DNA from: Alteraurantiacibacter buctensis | Lineage (GTDB): Bacteria; Pseudomonadota; Alphaproteobacteria; Sphingomonadales; Sphingomonadaceae | NCBI RefSeq assembly: GCF_009827655.1 | Contig: NZ_WTYV01000004.1 | Coordinates: 1-64,000 of the forward strand | DNA length: 64,000 bases | Reading direction: 5' to 3' | In this document: positions 33,355-41,869 of the stretch, piece after piece | How the letters are laid out: every line of letters starts with the position of its first letter | Position numbering within the stretch: position 1 is the first letter of the stretch | Translations under genes and position numbers: made by a program | Notes under the pieces: generated by a model | Database searches by the model: none | What the model saw: the letters and a program-made list of their open reading frames with translations, nothing else | Told to the model about the DNA's origin: nothing

Positions 33355-34257
33355 CTATCCTTTGGGAGCAGGGGTGGGGGCGGCGCGCAGGAACTCCCGG
33401 AGCACGGCGGCAGGCCGGAAGCCCTCGAGAACAGCGCCGTCGGCGGGGCGTACGATCACAGGCGTGCCGCCAAAGCCGTGTGCCCGGGCAAAGGCCTCGT
33501 TGGCATCGAGCCCGCTCGTGTCGCAGGGTTTGGGATTGGCGAGCGCCAGACCCGAATAGGCCATGTGCAGCGCCAGCTCAGGCCGCGGCGAGCACAGCAC
33601 CCGTTCGGCATCGCGCCGGCTGTCCGCCCCGAAAATCGAGATCGGCCGTTCTTCGACCCGTGCCCCGATCGCCTTCAGCTCTGCCTCGAGCTTCTTGCAG
33701 TAGCCGCAGTGGAAGTCCGAGAAGACAACGACGCGCGGACCATTGGCAGGCCCCCAGGTGATCGCGCCTTTGGCCGGAAGGTCGCCGAGCGGGACATGGC
33801 GCGGCGGGGTGTTTCGAGCAGACGCCGCAGTGGGGGGTGGATCGCCTTCTGCTTGCGTCTCGGGATTGCTGCGCCGCGCTGCCCCCGCCGCAAGCAGGTC
33901 CGGATTGAGGGCGAGCAACCGGGCAGCCGTCAGATCCTGACGGGCTTCCATGTCGTAGACCCGGCCGATCACCAGATACTTGGCGGACCGGTCGACGTAG
34001 AAGAGCGTCGATTTGGACGCGACTTCGCACAGACCGCCAAGGCCCTTGCAGTTGATCGCGTCGATCGGGGTCTTGGGCAGGCGCAGCTTGAGTGCTTCGC
34101 GCACCTTCGCGGTGTCTGGAGCAGCAGTAGGGGCTGCAAGGCTTGCCACACCCCATCCGGTCGCAGCCGACACGGCGATGATTGCCGCCAGCCCAGCTCC
34201 GGCGCGCAACCAGCGGCGCCGACGGTTGTCCTGCTTGAGGAGAGTATTTTCGATCAT
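33355..34257 (-). CDS. DsbC-family disulfide isomerase of the tra operon
   Basis: 300 residues: an N-terminal cytoplasmic stretch with an Arg cluster, one membrane anchor (LAAIIAVSAATGWGVASLA), a DsbC dimerisation-like region (SKSTLFYVDRSAKYLVIGRV) and a thioredoxin fold with SDFHCGYCKKLE near 183 and a cis-Pro segment FGGTPVIV. It would shuffle disulfides in TraN, TraU, TraH and TraV. Membrane anchoring replaces the usual cleaved signal. It overlaps the traB stop by four bases and is followed by traV after four bases. Confidence 0.88.
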   Translation of the reverse strand: MIENTLLKQDNRRRRWLRAGAGLAAIIAVSAATGWGVASLAAPTAAPDTAKVREALKLRLPKTPIDAINCKGLGGLCEVASKSTLFYVDRSAKYLVIGRVYDMEARQDLTAARLLALNPDLLAAGAARRSNPETQAEGDPPPTAASARNTPPRHVPLGDLPAKGAITWGPANGPRVVVFSDFHCGYCKKLEAELKAIGARVEERPISIFGADSRRDAERVLCSPRPELALHMAYSGLALANPKPCDTSGLDANEAFARAHGFGGTPVIVRPADGAVLEGFRPAAVLREFLRAAPTPAPKG

Positions 34258-35594
34258 TGGGAGTTCCTCACGTAGACGCCGTCGAGGAACACGATCTCGA
34301 CATCGATGCCGGTCGGCATCTCCACGACGGGTTGGTACTGTTCGGCGCGCTCGATCAGGTATTTGCTGACCGTGTCGGCGGCATCGGCGGCGCCCTGGCC
34401 GAGTCCGCCGCCCAGGATGTCGCTGCCTGAGAGCTTGGAGCGACTGCCGTCGGGGTTGGTCGTGGCGCCGGAGAACACGCTGTTGGCATTGGCCGAGAAG
34501 CCGCGCCCGAAGCCGCCGACGATCCCGGCCAGCAGCGCTTGGCTGACGAGGCTGCCTTCGCGGCTCACGACGCGGCCGCGGACCCCGGACTTGCCGGCGA
34601 AGCTGATGAAGCCTTTGACCTCACTCACCGCGACCCGGCCGCCGGGCTGATCGCAGGTCATGCGGGCGAGTTTCACATAGACCTTCTCGCTGCTGAGATC
34701 GCCGCGCGCCGCGCCGTTCACCACGCAGCCCTGGATCCGGGTGGTGAGAACCTTCCCGTTCTGAATGACCGACCGGGCTGGACCGGTGATCCTGAGGACC
34801 ACGGGCAGCGGATCGGTCTGGCTGACGACGCCTGCCGAGGCATCGACGCCGACAATCACCCGGGCCGAAGCGTAGGAATTTGGGGGCAGGTAATCCGGCG
34901 AATCTTCGACGACGACCGGGGGCGCGTCGGGGCGGCCCACTCTGAGACCGTTGGTGCCTGCCTTGTCGGAGCTGAAGCTCATCAGCTTCACCTCGCCCGG
35001 AGAAGGGATCATGCCGCCTTGCGGCTCGCCCGCTGTGGGCACACCGCCTGGCTGGGACGAACGGGCTCGCGCGTCATAGCCGCCCGCCTGTGGCCCATAG
35101 GCCGGTGGCGGTACAGCGGATGCCGTCGTTGCGGGCTGCGCGGCAAGCCGTGTCTTCAGCTCAGCGTTCTCTGCAGAAATGGCATCGATCGCGGCCTGTC
35201 CGTCGACCCGCATGGCCTGGTTTTCGGTCTTGAGAGCCGCCAGCTGCGCTTCAATCTCCGTCCGCGGGATGCTCCCATCCTTCAGTGCTTTCTGTTCGCG
35301 GGTGACGGCATCGAGCCGGTTGCCGTAGGTCGCGACGAATTCGCGCTGGGACAGATCGCGGTTGACGAGGCCTGCCGTGTCGATCGTCTGCGCCGCATTG
35401 GGATCGCCGGTCGTGGGCTTGTTCTCGCCGCCAAGAATGAACCAGCTTCCGCCAAGCAGTGCGAGTGCTCCCAGCGACCCCAGCAGCAGCTTCTGTCGGC
35501 GCGCAGTGCGGGCGTTGAGTCCGGAAAGTTCGGACGGCGCGGCGCTCTCGGCCTGCAGAGGGGCCGTGCTTGGCGTATTGGCTGCATCAGTCAT
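34254..35594 (-). CDS. traB: TraB, VirB10-like core scaffold
   Basis: 446 residues from ATG 35594. Cytoplasmic N-terminus, one membrane helix near 40-55 (GSLGALALLGGSWFILGG), a coiled-coil region (REQKALKDGS to ENAELKTRL), a Pro/Gly linker, and a VirB10-like C-terminal beta barrel (SYASARVIVGVDASAGV, GFGRGFSANANSVF). It spans both membranes and couples the ATPases to the outer pore with TraK and TraV. The start overlaps the traK end. Confidence 0.9.
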   Translation of the reverse strand: MTDAANTPSTAPLQAESAAPSELSGLNARTARRQKLLLGSLGALALLGGSWFILGGENKPTTGDPNAAQTIDTAGLVNRDLSQREFVATYGNRLDAVTREQKALKDGSIPRTEIEAQLAALKTENQAMRVDGQAAIDAISAENAELKTRLAAQPATTASAVPPPAYGPQAGGYDARARSSQPGGVPTAGEPQGGMIPSPGEVKLMSFSSDKAGTNGLRVGRPDAPPVVVEDSPDYLPPNSYASARVIVGVDASAGVVSQTDPLPVVLRITGPARSVIQNGKVLTTRIQGCVVNGAARGDLSSEKVYVKLARMTCDQPGGRVAVSEVKGFISFAGKSGVRGRVVSREGSLVSQALLAGIVGGFGRGFSANANSVFSGATTNPDGSRSKLSGSDILGGGLGQGAADAADTVSKYLIERAEQYQPVVEMPTGIDVEIVFLDGVYVRNSQ

Positions 35595-36345
35595 GACCGG
35601 TCTCTCCGCTTGCGCCGACAACAAAGGCCGTGGTGCTGGCCCCGGGTTCGAGCTTCGGTTCGGCGATCGAAAGCGCGAGCGTGTCGCGGGGTGCGAGATC
35701 GCGCTCGGCGAGCGTCACGGGTTTCGATCCGCGATTGTGGATGCGGACGACCTTCCCGGTGAGGCTGGCACCGCGATAATCGGCGATGAGCTGGATCTCG
35801 AGATCGCCGACCCGTGCAGGCATGGCCGCCCTTTGCCGGACCTCAAAGCCGTCGACAGTCCGGTCATTGGCCATCGCCTGGATGAGCCTGACGGCGCTTG
35901 TTTCGAGCGGCGTCTGGTTTTCCCAATCCGCGGCGCGGTTCTTCGCGATCGCCGGGTTGGTCACGAAGATCTGCGCCGCCGGGATCTGCTCGACCCGGCA
36001 CGCGATCTTGTACACAAAGCCCTTCTTGGTGGTGGCGAAGAAGCTGATGGACCGTGCCGCGTAAGTTTCCGGCACCGACACGTAAATGTCGCCGCGCACC
36101 GGCTCGTTGGTCACGGCAAAGTCGTTGTACGGCGTGCCGGTCGAGATCTTGGAGACGCTGGCGAACTGGTCGTCGACCAATGCGAAGCGGGTGAGTTCGC
36201 GCGCCGAAACGCTGCATTCGAGTCCAGCGCCATCTGCGGCCTGTTTGAATTGGTCGGCCGCATGGGCGGGGGTGGATGCTACGGCCAGCAGCGCTGCCGC
36301 GCTCAGAAGTGAGACCCGTGCCTGGGCCCCTGTTTGGTAAGCCAT
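35587..36345 (-). CDS. traK: TraK, VirB9-like core protein
   Basis: 252 residues with a signal peptide (LLSAAALLAVASTPAHA). Beta-rich secretin-like domain (SFFATTKKGFVYKIACRVEQ, AAQIFVTNPAI) as in F TraK. It forms the outer-membrane ring with TraV and the TraB C-terminus. A GTGATG sequence overlaps the traE stop, as at traC. Complete. Confidence 0.88.
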   Translation of the reverse strand: MAYQTGAQARVSLLSAAALLAVASTPAHAADQFKQAADGAGLECSVSARELTRFALVDDQFASVSKISTGTPYNDFAVTNEPVRGDIYVSVPETYAARSISFFATTKKGFVYKIACRVEQIPAAQIFVTNPAIAKNRAADWENQTPLETSAVRLIQAMANDRTVDGFEVRQRAAMPARVGDLEIQLIADYRGASLTGKVVRIHNRGSKPVTLAERDLAPRDTLALSIAEPKLEPGASTTAFVVGASGETGHD

Positions 36346-36917
36346 CACTGGGCCTCCTTCGATTTGTCCTGTGGGGGGAGCTGGGCGAAGCCAGCCAGCG
36401 CCAGGCGCAGGCCGCGATAAGTCCAGCTGAAGCGGAAGCGGCGCTCGTCACTCGCAATCACCTGCGCGCCGACAAACGTCTTGAGCGTGCCCGTAACATC
36501 CGAGGTGAGGCCCTTGGGATCGACAGTCATCGACCGGATCACGAAAGCCTGAGTGACGTCCGATCCCCGTTGCTCTTCGACTATCCGCACCAGCTCGGCC
36601 TTGAGGCGGCCATAGCTTGCTGGATCAGCAAGCTTCAGGATCTCGTTCATCCAGTAATCGAGACCCTCGGGGCTGCGATTGAGGAGAACAAGGGCCGCAT
36701 CGCGGGTGACGAGCTCGAGATAATCGGCATCGACCCCGGCACTGCTCACGGTGAGCGTTTTGGGGACGGTCGGCACCAGCACCACTTCGCGATCCCGGGT
36801 AGCGGCAAGGCTCCCGGCGATGACCAATGCGAGGCCAAGGCCGGCGCTGGTCAGCGCAAAGAGGTTTCGCTGGCGCAGCAGCGATTGCTGACGTTCATGG
36901 GATATGTCGGAAAACAT
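36345..36917 (-). CDS. traE: TraE, VirB5/VirB8-region pilus assembly protein
   Basis: 190 residues from ATG 36917 (MFSDISHERQQSLLRQRNLF). One N-terminal membrane helix (ALTSAGLGLALVIAGSLA) and a periplasmic domain with DREVVLVPTVPKTLTVS, typical of F TraE. Ten bases downstream of traL. Complete. Confidence 0.88.
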   Translation of the reverse strand: MFSDISHERQQSLLRQRNLFALTSAGLGLALVIAGSLAATRDREVVLVPTVPKTLTVSSAGVDADYLELVTRDAALVLLNRSPEGLDYWMNEILKLADPASYGRLKAELVRIVEEQRGSDVTQAFVIRSMTVDPKGLTSDVTGTLKTFVGAQVIASDERRFRFSWTYRGLRLALAGFAQLPPQDKSKEAQ

Positions 36918-36927
36918 GGGCTTCCCC

Positions 36928-37215
36928 TCAACCGGCAAGCAGTCGGCAGTGAGAAGGCGGCGTTGCCTTGAGACCCAGAAATCCTGCAGGCAGATACCAG
37001 TATGCTGCATGGGCTACCCAGGAGCTGGCGCGTCCTGCTTTTGCCTTTCGCAATGCGAACCAGGCGCCGAAGGCGACTATGATGCCGATAAAGATATGCT
37101 GGGTGAGGATCCCCCAGGTGAAGGGGGCCAGCATTCCCGCGAACTCGTCGATGGTCCAGAAGCCGATAAGCTCCGGGTCATCGAGACGCCGGGGAATGAT
37201 GTAAGGGTCTGCCAT
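36928..37215 (-). CDS. traL: TraL, VirB3-like membrane protein
   Basis: 95 residues: IIPRRLDDPELIGFWTIDE followed by two hydrophobic segments (APFTWGILTQHIFIGIIVAF), the compact TraL pattern. Inner-membrane partner of TraC in pilus assembly. It lies 27 bases after the pilin gene. Confidence 0.88.
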   Translation of the reverse strand: MADPYIIPRRLDDPELIGFWTIDEFAGMLAPFTWGILTQHIFIGIIVAFGAWFALRKAKAGRASSWVAHAAYWYLPAGFLGLKATPPSHCRLLAG

Positions 37216-37242
37216 GGCGACGCCGCCTTCCCGTCCGACCGT

Positions 37243-37572
37243 TCAGATGACCGCGGTCACGACCGAGGTGACGATCGGAACACCGGTGCCGACGCCGATG
37301 CCGACACCCACCGGAACGGCGACCTGGCCGAGCGAAAAGCGCCCGGACGCCAGACCGATCAGGCCGCCAGCGAGGCTGAGAACCGTGATGATCTTACCCC
37401 CGGAGCCTTCCAGAAAGTCGGTGAACTTGGTGAGGGCAGGAGTGAAGGTCGTGTCAGCGCCAGCATAGGCGGCGCTCGCCGCAAGCGCCGCGACGGCGAC
37501 CGGGATGGCAAAGTTGATGGCCTTGCCAAGACCATTGGCGCTGGCGCGCCGGGGAAGGGTGAGAGACTGCAT
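37243..37572 (-). CDS. TraA-type pilin
   Basis: 109 residues with a long leader ending AALAASAAYAGA, then a short acidic mature start (TTFTPALTKFTDFLEGSGGK) and two hydrophobic helices separated by SGRFSLG. This is the F-pilin layout: about 64-70 residues after leader cleavage. First gene of the tra operon, so its promoter at 37600-37680 drives all of it. The leader may need a peptidase other than the missing operon-encoded one. Confidence 0.88.
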   Translation of the reverse strand: MQSLTLPRRASANGLGKAINFAIPVAVAALAASAAYAGADTTFTPALTKFTDFLEGSGGKIITVLSLAGGLIGLASGRFSLGQVAVPVGVGIGVGTGVPIVTSVVTAVI

Positions 37573-37611
37573 GTGAAGCTCCGGTTGGAGGGGTGGTCAC
37601 AGCGTTCTTGC

Positions 37612-37659
37612 GTTCGCTGTGTGTTCCACATGCATCTAGGAAATGTTCGTAGGAAAGTG
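37612..37659. promoter_or_regulatory. tra operon control region: SOS box and two TAGGAAA sites
   Basis: GTTC at 37612 and 37623 (11-base period, SOS box on the minus strand), TAGGAAATG at 37637-37645 and TAGGAAAGTG at 37650-37659, 13 bases apart. They lie 40-87 bases before the pilin start, where the tra promoter must be. Confidence 0.62.
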
Positions 37660-37834
37660 TCGAGCGGGAATCCCGCCTGGAGGTGGAAGAATGCGGACGC
37701 ATCTTTTGCAGTCCGACGCCCCAAACCAGCGATAACGACGCTAAACCAGTTATTTTATGTCGGTAAAAACCGCCGCAATTGACGGGATTTGGCGACGACT
37801 CGGGTAGAGGACCTGAGTCGCCTCTAAACGAGAT

Positions 37835-37863
37835 GTTCCGTGTATGTTCTTTTCATTTTCCTA
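37835..37863. promoter_or_regulatory. SOS box and TAGGAAAATG site before the 37924 regulator
   Basis: GTTC at 37835 and 37846 (N7 spacer), then CATTTTCCTA at 37854-37863, the exact inverse of the site at 6237-6246. It sits 61 bases before the HTH gene start. Confidence 0.6.
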
Positions 37864-37923
37864 CATGGGATGCTTCGCGTTATGCCTGCGAGTCGCACCA
37901 GTGCGCAAAGCTAGGAGACAACC

Positions 37924-38385
37924 ATGTACCATCCAACCGCTGCCGCCAGACCAGCCAATGAAAGCCTGGCCCGCGTTCTTGCCCATGCGATCGAAGCCGC
38001 CGGCAAACCCCGCCACAGGATTGCCAATGAATGCGGCATGCATCGCGAGACCCTGCTTCGCCTTGCGCGCGGCGAGCGGCCTATCGGGCTCGACGAAGCA
38101 GCACGTGTGCTCTCCGCCTGTGGAGCGCAACCTCGCGCATCCATGATTCTCGCGCTCGCCGGGCAGGAAGATCTCGCTTGCGAGTGGATGCATGGCGAGA
38201 TGGGCGAATTTCTCGAAGAGTTCTTCACCAGCCTGCCCCTTCATCTGCAGCGGACCCTGGGACGCCGGATTGAGGATCTGCGGCCGCGGTGGGCTAACGG
38301 CACCTCACAGCTCGTGGCGCGAATGCTGGCAAAGCACATCGATGATTTTGTGGGCCGCGACATCGCAATGTCGCTGTCCCGGTAA
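37924..38385 (+). CDS. HTH transcriptional regulator, probable tra or excision control
   Basis: 153 residues from ATG 37924 with AGGAG upstream. Residues 17-65 are a Xre-like helix-turn-helix (RHRIANECGMHRETLLRLAR, then RPIGLDEAARVLSACGA). The C-terminal half (residues 75-150) is a helical domain with EWMHGEMGEFLEEFF. It is divergent from the tra operon and carries its own SOS and TAGGAAAATG sites, so it may be an activator released by the same signal that relieves the S24 repressor (inference). Confidence 0.72.
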   Translation: MYHPTAAARPANESLARVLAHAIEAAGKPRHRIANECGMHRETLLRLARGERPIGLDEAARVLSACGAQPRASMILALAGQEDLACEWMHGEMGEFLEEFFTSLPLHLQRTLGRRIEDLRPRWANGTSQLVARMLAKHIDDFVGRDIAMSLSR

Positions 38386-38419
38386 ATCCTTGAGTTCGGA
38401 GGGGACCGAACCCACGCGA

Positions 38420-38671
38420 ATGAGACCAGCAATGCCGCATGCAACACAAGATGAAACGCAGACGCCTCAACCGCCCGAAGTATTGCCGCCGGCACGGCTT
38501 TTGCGCCTGCCGGAGGTTATCGCCCGCGTCGGACTACGGCGCTCCGCCATCTACCAGCGTATGAGCGAAGGGCGCTTCCCAAGGTCGCGATCGCTCGGCC
38601 CCAAATGCGCAGTTTGGGTTGAGGCAGAAATTGACGAGTGGATCCGCGCTGTATCGCGAATTCCAAACTGA
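38420..38671 (+). CDS. AlpA-family regulator, likely excision factor
   Basis: 83 residues; ATG 38420 or 38432. The central LLRLPEVIARVGLRRSAIYQ plus GRFPRSRSLGPKCAVWVEAE and IDEWIRA is the AlpA/MerR-like winged-helix pattern. AlpA-type proteins in P4-like elements activate or direct integrase excision, so this is the best candidate for the recombination directionality factor. It lies 34 bases after the HTH gene, probably in one transcript. Confidence 0.75.
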   Translation: MRPAMPHATQDETQTPQPPEVLPPARLLRLPEVIARVGLRRSAIYQRMSEGRFPRSRSLGPKCAVWVEAEIDEWIRAVSRIPN

Positions 38672-38719
38672 TAACGCAATGATCTATTCGGTTAGGATTC
38701 CTCGCGCTAAGCTGTGCCA

Positions 38720-39024
38720 ATGGTTTACCGTTACCCCCTTGACAATTCTCTCCATCCCGAAGCCCTGAAAGAGAAGCAGCGCTCATTGCGCGAGGCTTCC
38801 AGACGCCCTTAGCACTTCGCGTTCACCGGGCGCTATCATGGCTTCGACGTGCGGAAGCAGAGGATCAAGACTATGACGTCCGCTTCATCCTTCTCTGGAT
38901 CGGATACAACGCGGCCTATGTCGATGCGTCAGCCAGCAGCTCTGCACCGGAAGGCGAACGCGGCCTGTTTCAGGCATTCTTCTCAACCTTGGTGAAGTTC
39001 GACGCACGCCACCGGGTCTACGAT
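38720..39024 (+). pseudogene. HEPN-like hypothetical gene, frameshifted and cut by IS630 sequence
   Basis: ATG 38720 starts MVYRYPLDNSLHPEALKEKQ; after about 25 codons a one-base shift near 38792 moves the reading to LALRVHRALSWLRRAEAEDQ, FILLWIGYNAAYVDAS and FFSTLVKFDARHRVYD. This is the pattern of a hypothetical family of HEPN-like helical proteins found in mobile elements (family recollection). The rest is missing because the sequence switches to an IS630 transposase at about 39024. Not functional. Confidence 0.6.
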
Positions 39025-39896
39025 GCTGCGGCTCGCTTTGGGGTGGCGCCCTCGACGGCGATCCGCTGGCATGATCAGCGGCGCACGACCGGAAACATTG
39101 CCCCAAAGCCCCAAAGTGCCGACATGCGATCACGCCATGTCGAAGCGCGGCGGGAGGACATTCTCGCGCTCTGGGAAGCGCGCAAGGACATCTCGCTTGA
39201 GGAGTTGCGCGCGGGTCTGATCGAGATCGGCCTGAACGTCTCTGTGGCCGGGCTTCACCGCTTCTTCGCTCGTCGCGGCATGACGCGCAAAAAAAGACGA
39301 GCCATGCCATTGAGCAGGACCGGCCCGACGTCCTGAGCCAGCGGCAGTCGTGGTTCGATGGCCAGCTCGACCTCGATCCCGAACGGCTCGTGTTCATCGA
39401 TGAGACCTGGACCGCGACCAACATGACCCGCAGTCATGGCCGCTGCGCCAGAGGCGAGCGGCTGCGCATGGGCTTCCCGCACGGGCACCGAAAAACCACC
39501 ACGCTGGGGGCCGGGCTGCGCATGACCGGCATGGTCGCGCCAATGGTGCTGGACGGCCCGATCAACGGCGACTGGTTCGAAGCCTATGTCACCCAGGTGC
39601 TCGTGTCCGAGCTGCGGCCCGGTGACGTTGTCATCATGGACAACCTGTCCAGCCACAAGCGGGCATCGGTTCGCGATCTGATCGAGAAGGCTGGCGCAAC
39701 GCTGCGCTTCCTCCCGCCCTACAGCCCCGACTTCAACCCCATCGAAAAGGCCTTCTCCAAGCTCAAGGCCATGCTCAGAAAGATCGGCGAGCGGACTGTG
39801 AACGGCCTCTGGAACCTCATCGGCAGGCTCGTCGATATCTTCCAACCAATCGAATGCGCCAACTACTTCACATCGTGCGGTTATGATCTGGACTGA
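39025..39896 (+). mobile_element. IS630-family transposase, N-terminus and ends missing
   Basis: The frame starts mid-domain at AARFGVAPSTAIRWHD (helix-turn-helix) and runs to 39336. An A7 slippery run at 39289-39295 then shifts reading to the second frame, which carries the DDE domain: LVFIDETWT (first Asp), VVIMDNLSSHK (second) and LPPYSPDFNPIEKAF (Glu). Two frames joined by a poly-A slip are normal for IS630. About 20 N-terminal residues and the left inverted repeat are absent. Immediately after the stop at 39896 comes an IS5-type end. Confidence 0.82.
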
Positions 39897-39897
39897 T

Positions 39898-40450
39898 CGA
39901 AAACCGCTCTAGGCTTAGGACTCACTGATCACAGCCAGAAGAGCACGGTGGCGGCCAGTGCTAGTGCGGAGAAGCCGACGGTTGGCGGTCATATCGCGTT
40001 GCCACGCGGCGCCAGTCCTTCAGGCGGCCGAACATGATCTCGATGCGGTTACGCCGTTCGTACCGCGGCTTGTCGTATTTGACAGGCAGAGATCGGGATT
40101 TGCGGCCCGGAAGGCACGGTTTGATGCCCTTTTGCTCCAGCGTATCTCTGAACCAGTCAGCGTCATAGCCGCGGTCGGCGAGCATCCACTTGGCCTTGGG
40201 CAGATCGTCAAGCAAGGCAGCTGCACCGGTGTAATCGCTGATCTGGCCAGCCGTGATGAAGAAGCTTAAAGGGCGGCCGTTTGCATCAGTCGCGGCGTGC
40301 AGCTTCGTGTTGATGCCGCCCTTGGTCCGTCCAATCAGGGGCCCGAGATCCCTGTTTACCCCAAGGCTGGAAGGCGTGCGGCCGGCCTTGAGATAGGTTG
40401 CGTCGATCATGTCGGCCTGCGGGTCGGCTTTCTGGTCTATAGGGCCCCAT
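39898..40450 (-). mobile_element. IS5-family transposase, 3' part, with terminal repeat
   Basis: Minus-strand DDE transposase C-terminal half: MIDATYLKAGRT (first Asp), GRTKGGINTKLHAATDANGR, MLADRGYDADWFRD and RIEIMFGRLKDWRRVATRYD. A late frameshift separates the last residues (GFSALALAATVLFWL, stop at 39929). The terminal repeat CGAAAACCGCTCTAGG at 39898-39913 is matched, with one mismatch, inverted at 42273-42288. The 5' half of this copy is missing; the sequence upstream of 40450 is not transposase. Confidence 0.75.
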
Positions 40451-40610
40451 GGCAGCCTGCCTGCCGACCGCCGGCACCGGAGATGGTTCCACCGCCATCT
40501 CCGGCCTCCGGTTCCGCTTCGCTCCACCTCCGTCCGGACATGACGGCGACGAGCTTATTGTACTAACAAACCGCTCGGTCCGCTCCGTGGGGGCAGATCA
40601 GATCCGCACG

Positions 40611-41798
40611 TCAGCCGTGCGGGCGCATAACCACCTTAATGACGCCTTCTTCCTTGTCCCGAAACTTGGCGTACATTTCCGGCGCGTCCTCGAGGCTTGC
40701 CGGGTGGGTAATCACGAAACTGGGATCGATTGCACCGGCTACGATCTTTTCCAGCAACGGCTTGGTGTAGCGCTGGACGTGAGTCTGACCGAGTTTGATC
40801 GTCAATCCCTTGTTCATTGCCGCCCCAAGTGGCAGCTTGTCGGCCACGCCGACATATACGCCGGGGACGGACACCGTGCCTCCCTTGCGACAATTCATGA
40901 TGGCTTGGCGCAGCACATGCACCCGATCAGTGGCGAGCATCAAGCTCGCCTTGACCTTGTCCATCACCGCATCGGCTGCGCCGTGAGCTGCGGCCTCGCA
41001 GCCGACCGCATCGATGCAGCTGTCCGGGCCACGTCCCTTGGTCCGCGCCTGCAATTCGTCATAAACATCGGTCTCGGCGAAGTTGATCGTTTCGGCGCCG
41101 CCCGCCTCGGCCATGGCGAGCCGCTCGGACACCTCGTCGATCGCGATCACCCGGCCCGCGCCCATCATCAGGGCCGATCGGATGGCGAACTGACCGACTG
41201 GGCCGCAACCCCAGATCGCGACGGTGTCGCCGGGCTCGATCTGCGCGTTCTCGGCGGCCATGTAGCCTGTGGGAAAGATGTCGGACAGAAACAGCGCCTG
41301 CTCATCCGTAATGTTGTCGGGGATTTTGATCGGACCGACGTCGGCCATCGGCACGCGCAGATATTCCGCCTGACCGCCGCAGTAGCCGCCCATCATGTGG
41401 CTGAAGCCGAACAACCCTGCGGGCGAATGGCCCATAGCCTTTGCTGCCATCTCGGCGTTCGGATTCGTCCGGTCGCAAGCTGCAAACAGGCCTTTCTTGC
41501 AGAACCAGCAATCGCCGCAGCTGATCGTGAAGGGTACGACGACACGATCGCCGATCTTCAGGTTCGTCACTTCGGAACCGAGCGCCACGACCTCGCCCAT
41601 ATTCTCGTGGCCGAGGATATCACCTGCCTCCATCGTAGGCTGGTAACCATCGAGCAGGTGAAGGTCGGACCCGCAAATGGCGCATGCCGTCACCTTGATG
41701 ATGGCATCACGGGGATGCTTGATCTCGGGATCTGCGACGGTGTCGACGCGGACGTCACCCTTACCGTGCCAACATAGTGCGCGCATAATCTTCTCCAT
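40611..41798 (-). CDS. Zinc-dependent alcohol dehydrogenase, formaldehyde-dehydrogenase-like
   Basis: 395 residues. Catalytic zinc site [11 protein letters not shown] (Cys) and GHENMGEV (His-Glu), structural zinc cluster [15 protein letters not shown], and a Rossmann fold near 190 ([20 protein letters not shown]). The [20 protein letters not shown] segment and the long insert with [20 protein letters not shown] resemble glutathione-independent formaldehyde dehydrogenases and related long-chain forms. The substrate is not certain. It is bracketed by two halves of IS5 transposase genes in the same orientation (39898-40450 and 41870-42288), so it was probably delivered or rearranged by IS5. It belongs functionally with the stress cargo. 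Confidence 0.82.
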   Translation of the reverse strand: MEKIMRALCWHGKGDVRVDTVADPEIKHPRDAIIKVTACAICGSDLHLLDGYQPTMEAGDILGHENMGEVVALGSEVTNLKIGDRVVVPFTISCGDCWFCKKGLFAACDRTNPNAEMAAKAMGHSPAGLFGFSHMMGGYCGGQAEYLRVPMADVGPIKIPDNITDEQALFLSDIFPTGYMAAENAQIEPGDTVAIWGCGPVGQFAIRSALMMGAGRVIAIDEVSERLAMAEAGGAETINFAETDVYDELQARTKGRGPDSCIDAVGCEAAAHGAADAVMDKVKASLMLATDRVHVLRQAIMNCRKGGTVSVPGVYVGVADKLPLGAAMNKGLTIKLGQTHVQRYTKPLLEKIVAGAIDPSFVITHPASLEDAPEMYAKFRDKEEGVIKVVMRPHG

Positions 41799-41869
41799 TC
41801 AGAAGAACCGGTCCGACCGTCAAACCAGTCCGAAGACCTTAACGCGCTTGGACGTGATCGGGTCCCGCC

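Noticed and set aside
38989-39336. A genuine HEPN-transposase fusion protein
   Set aside because: The frame coincidence results from a deletion; the HEPN-like gene is frameshifted upstream and has no start in this phase.
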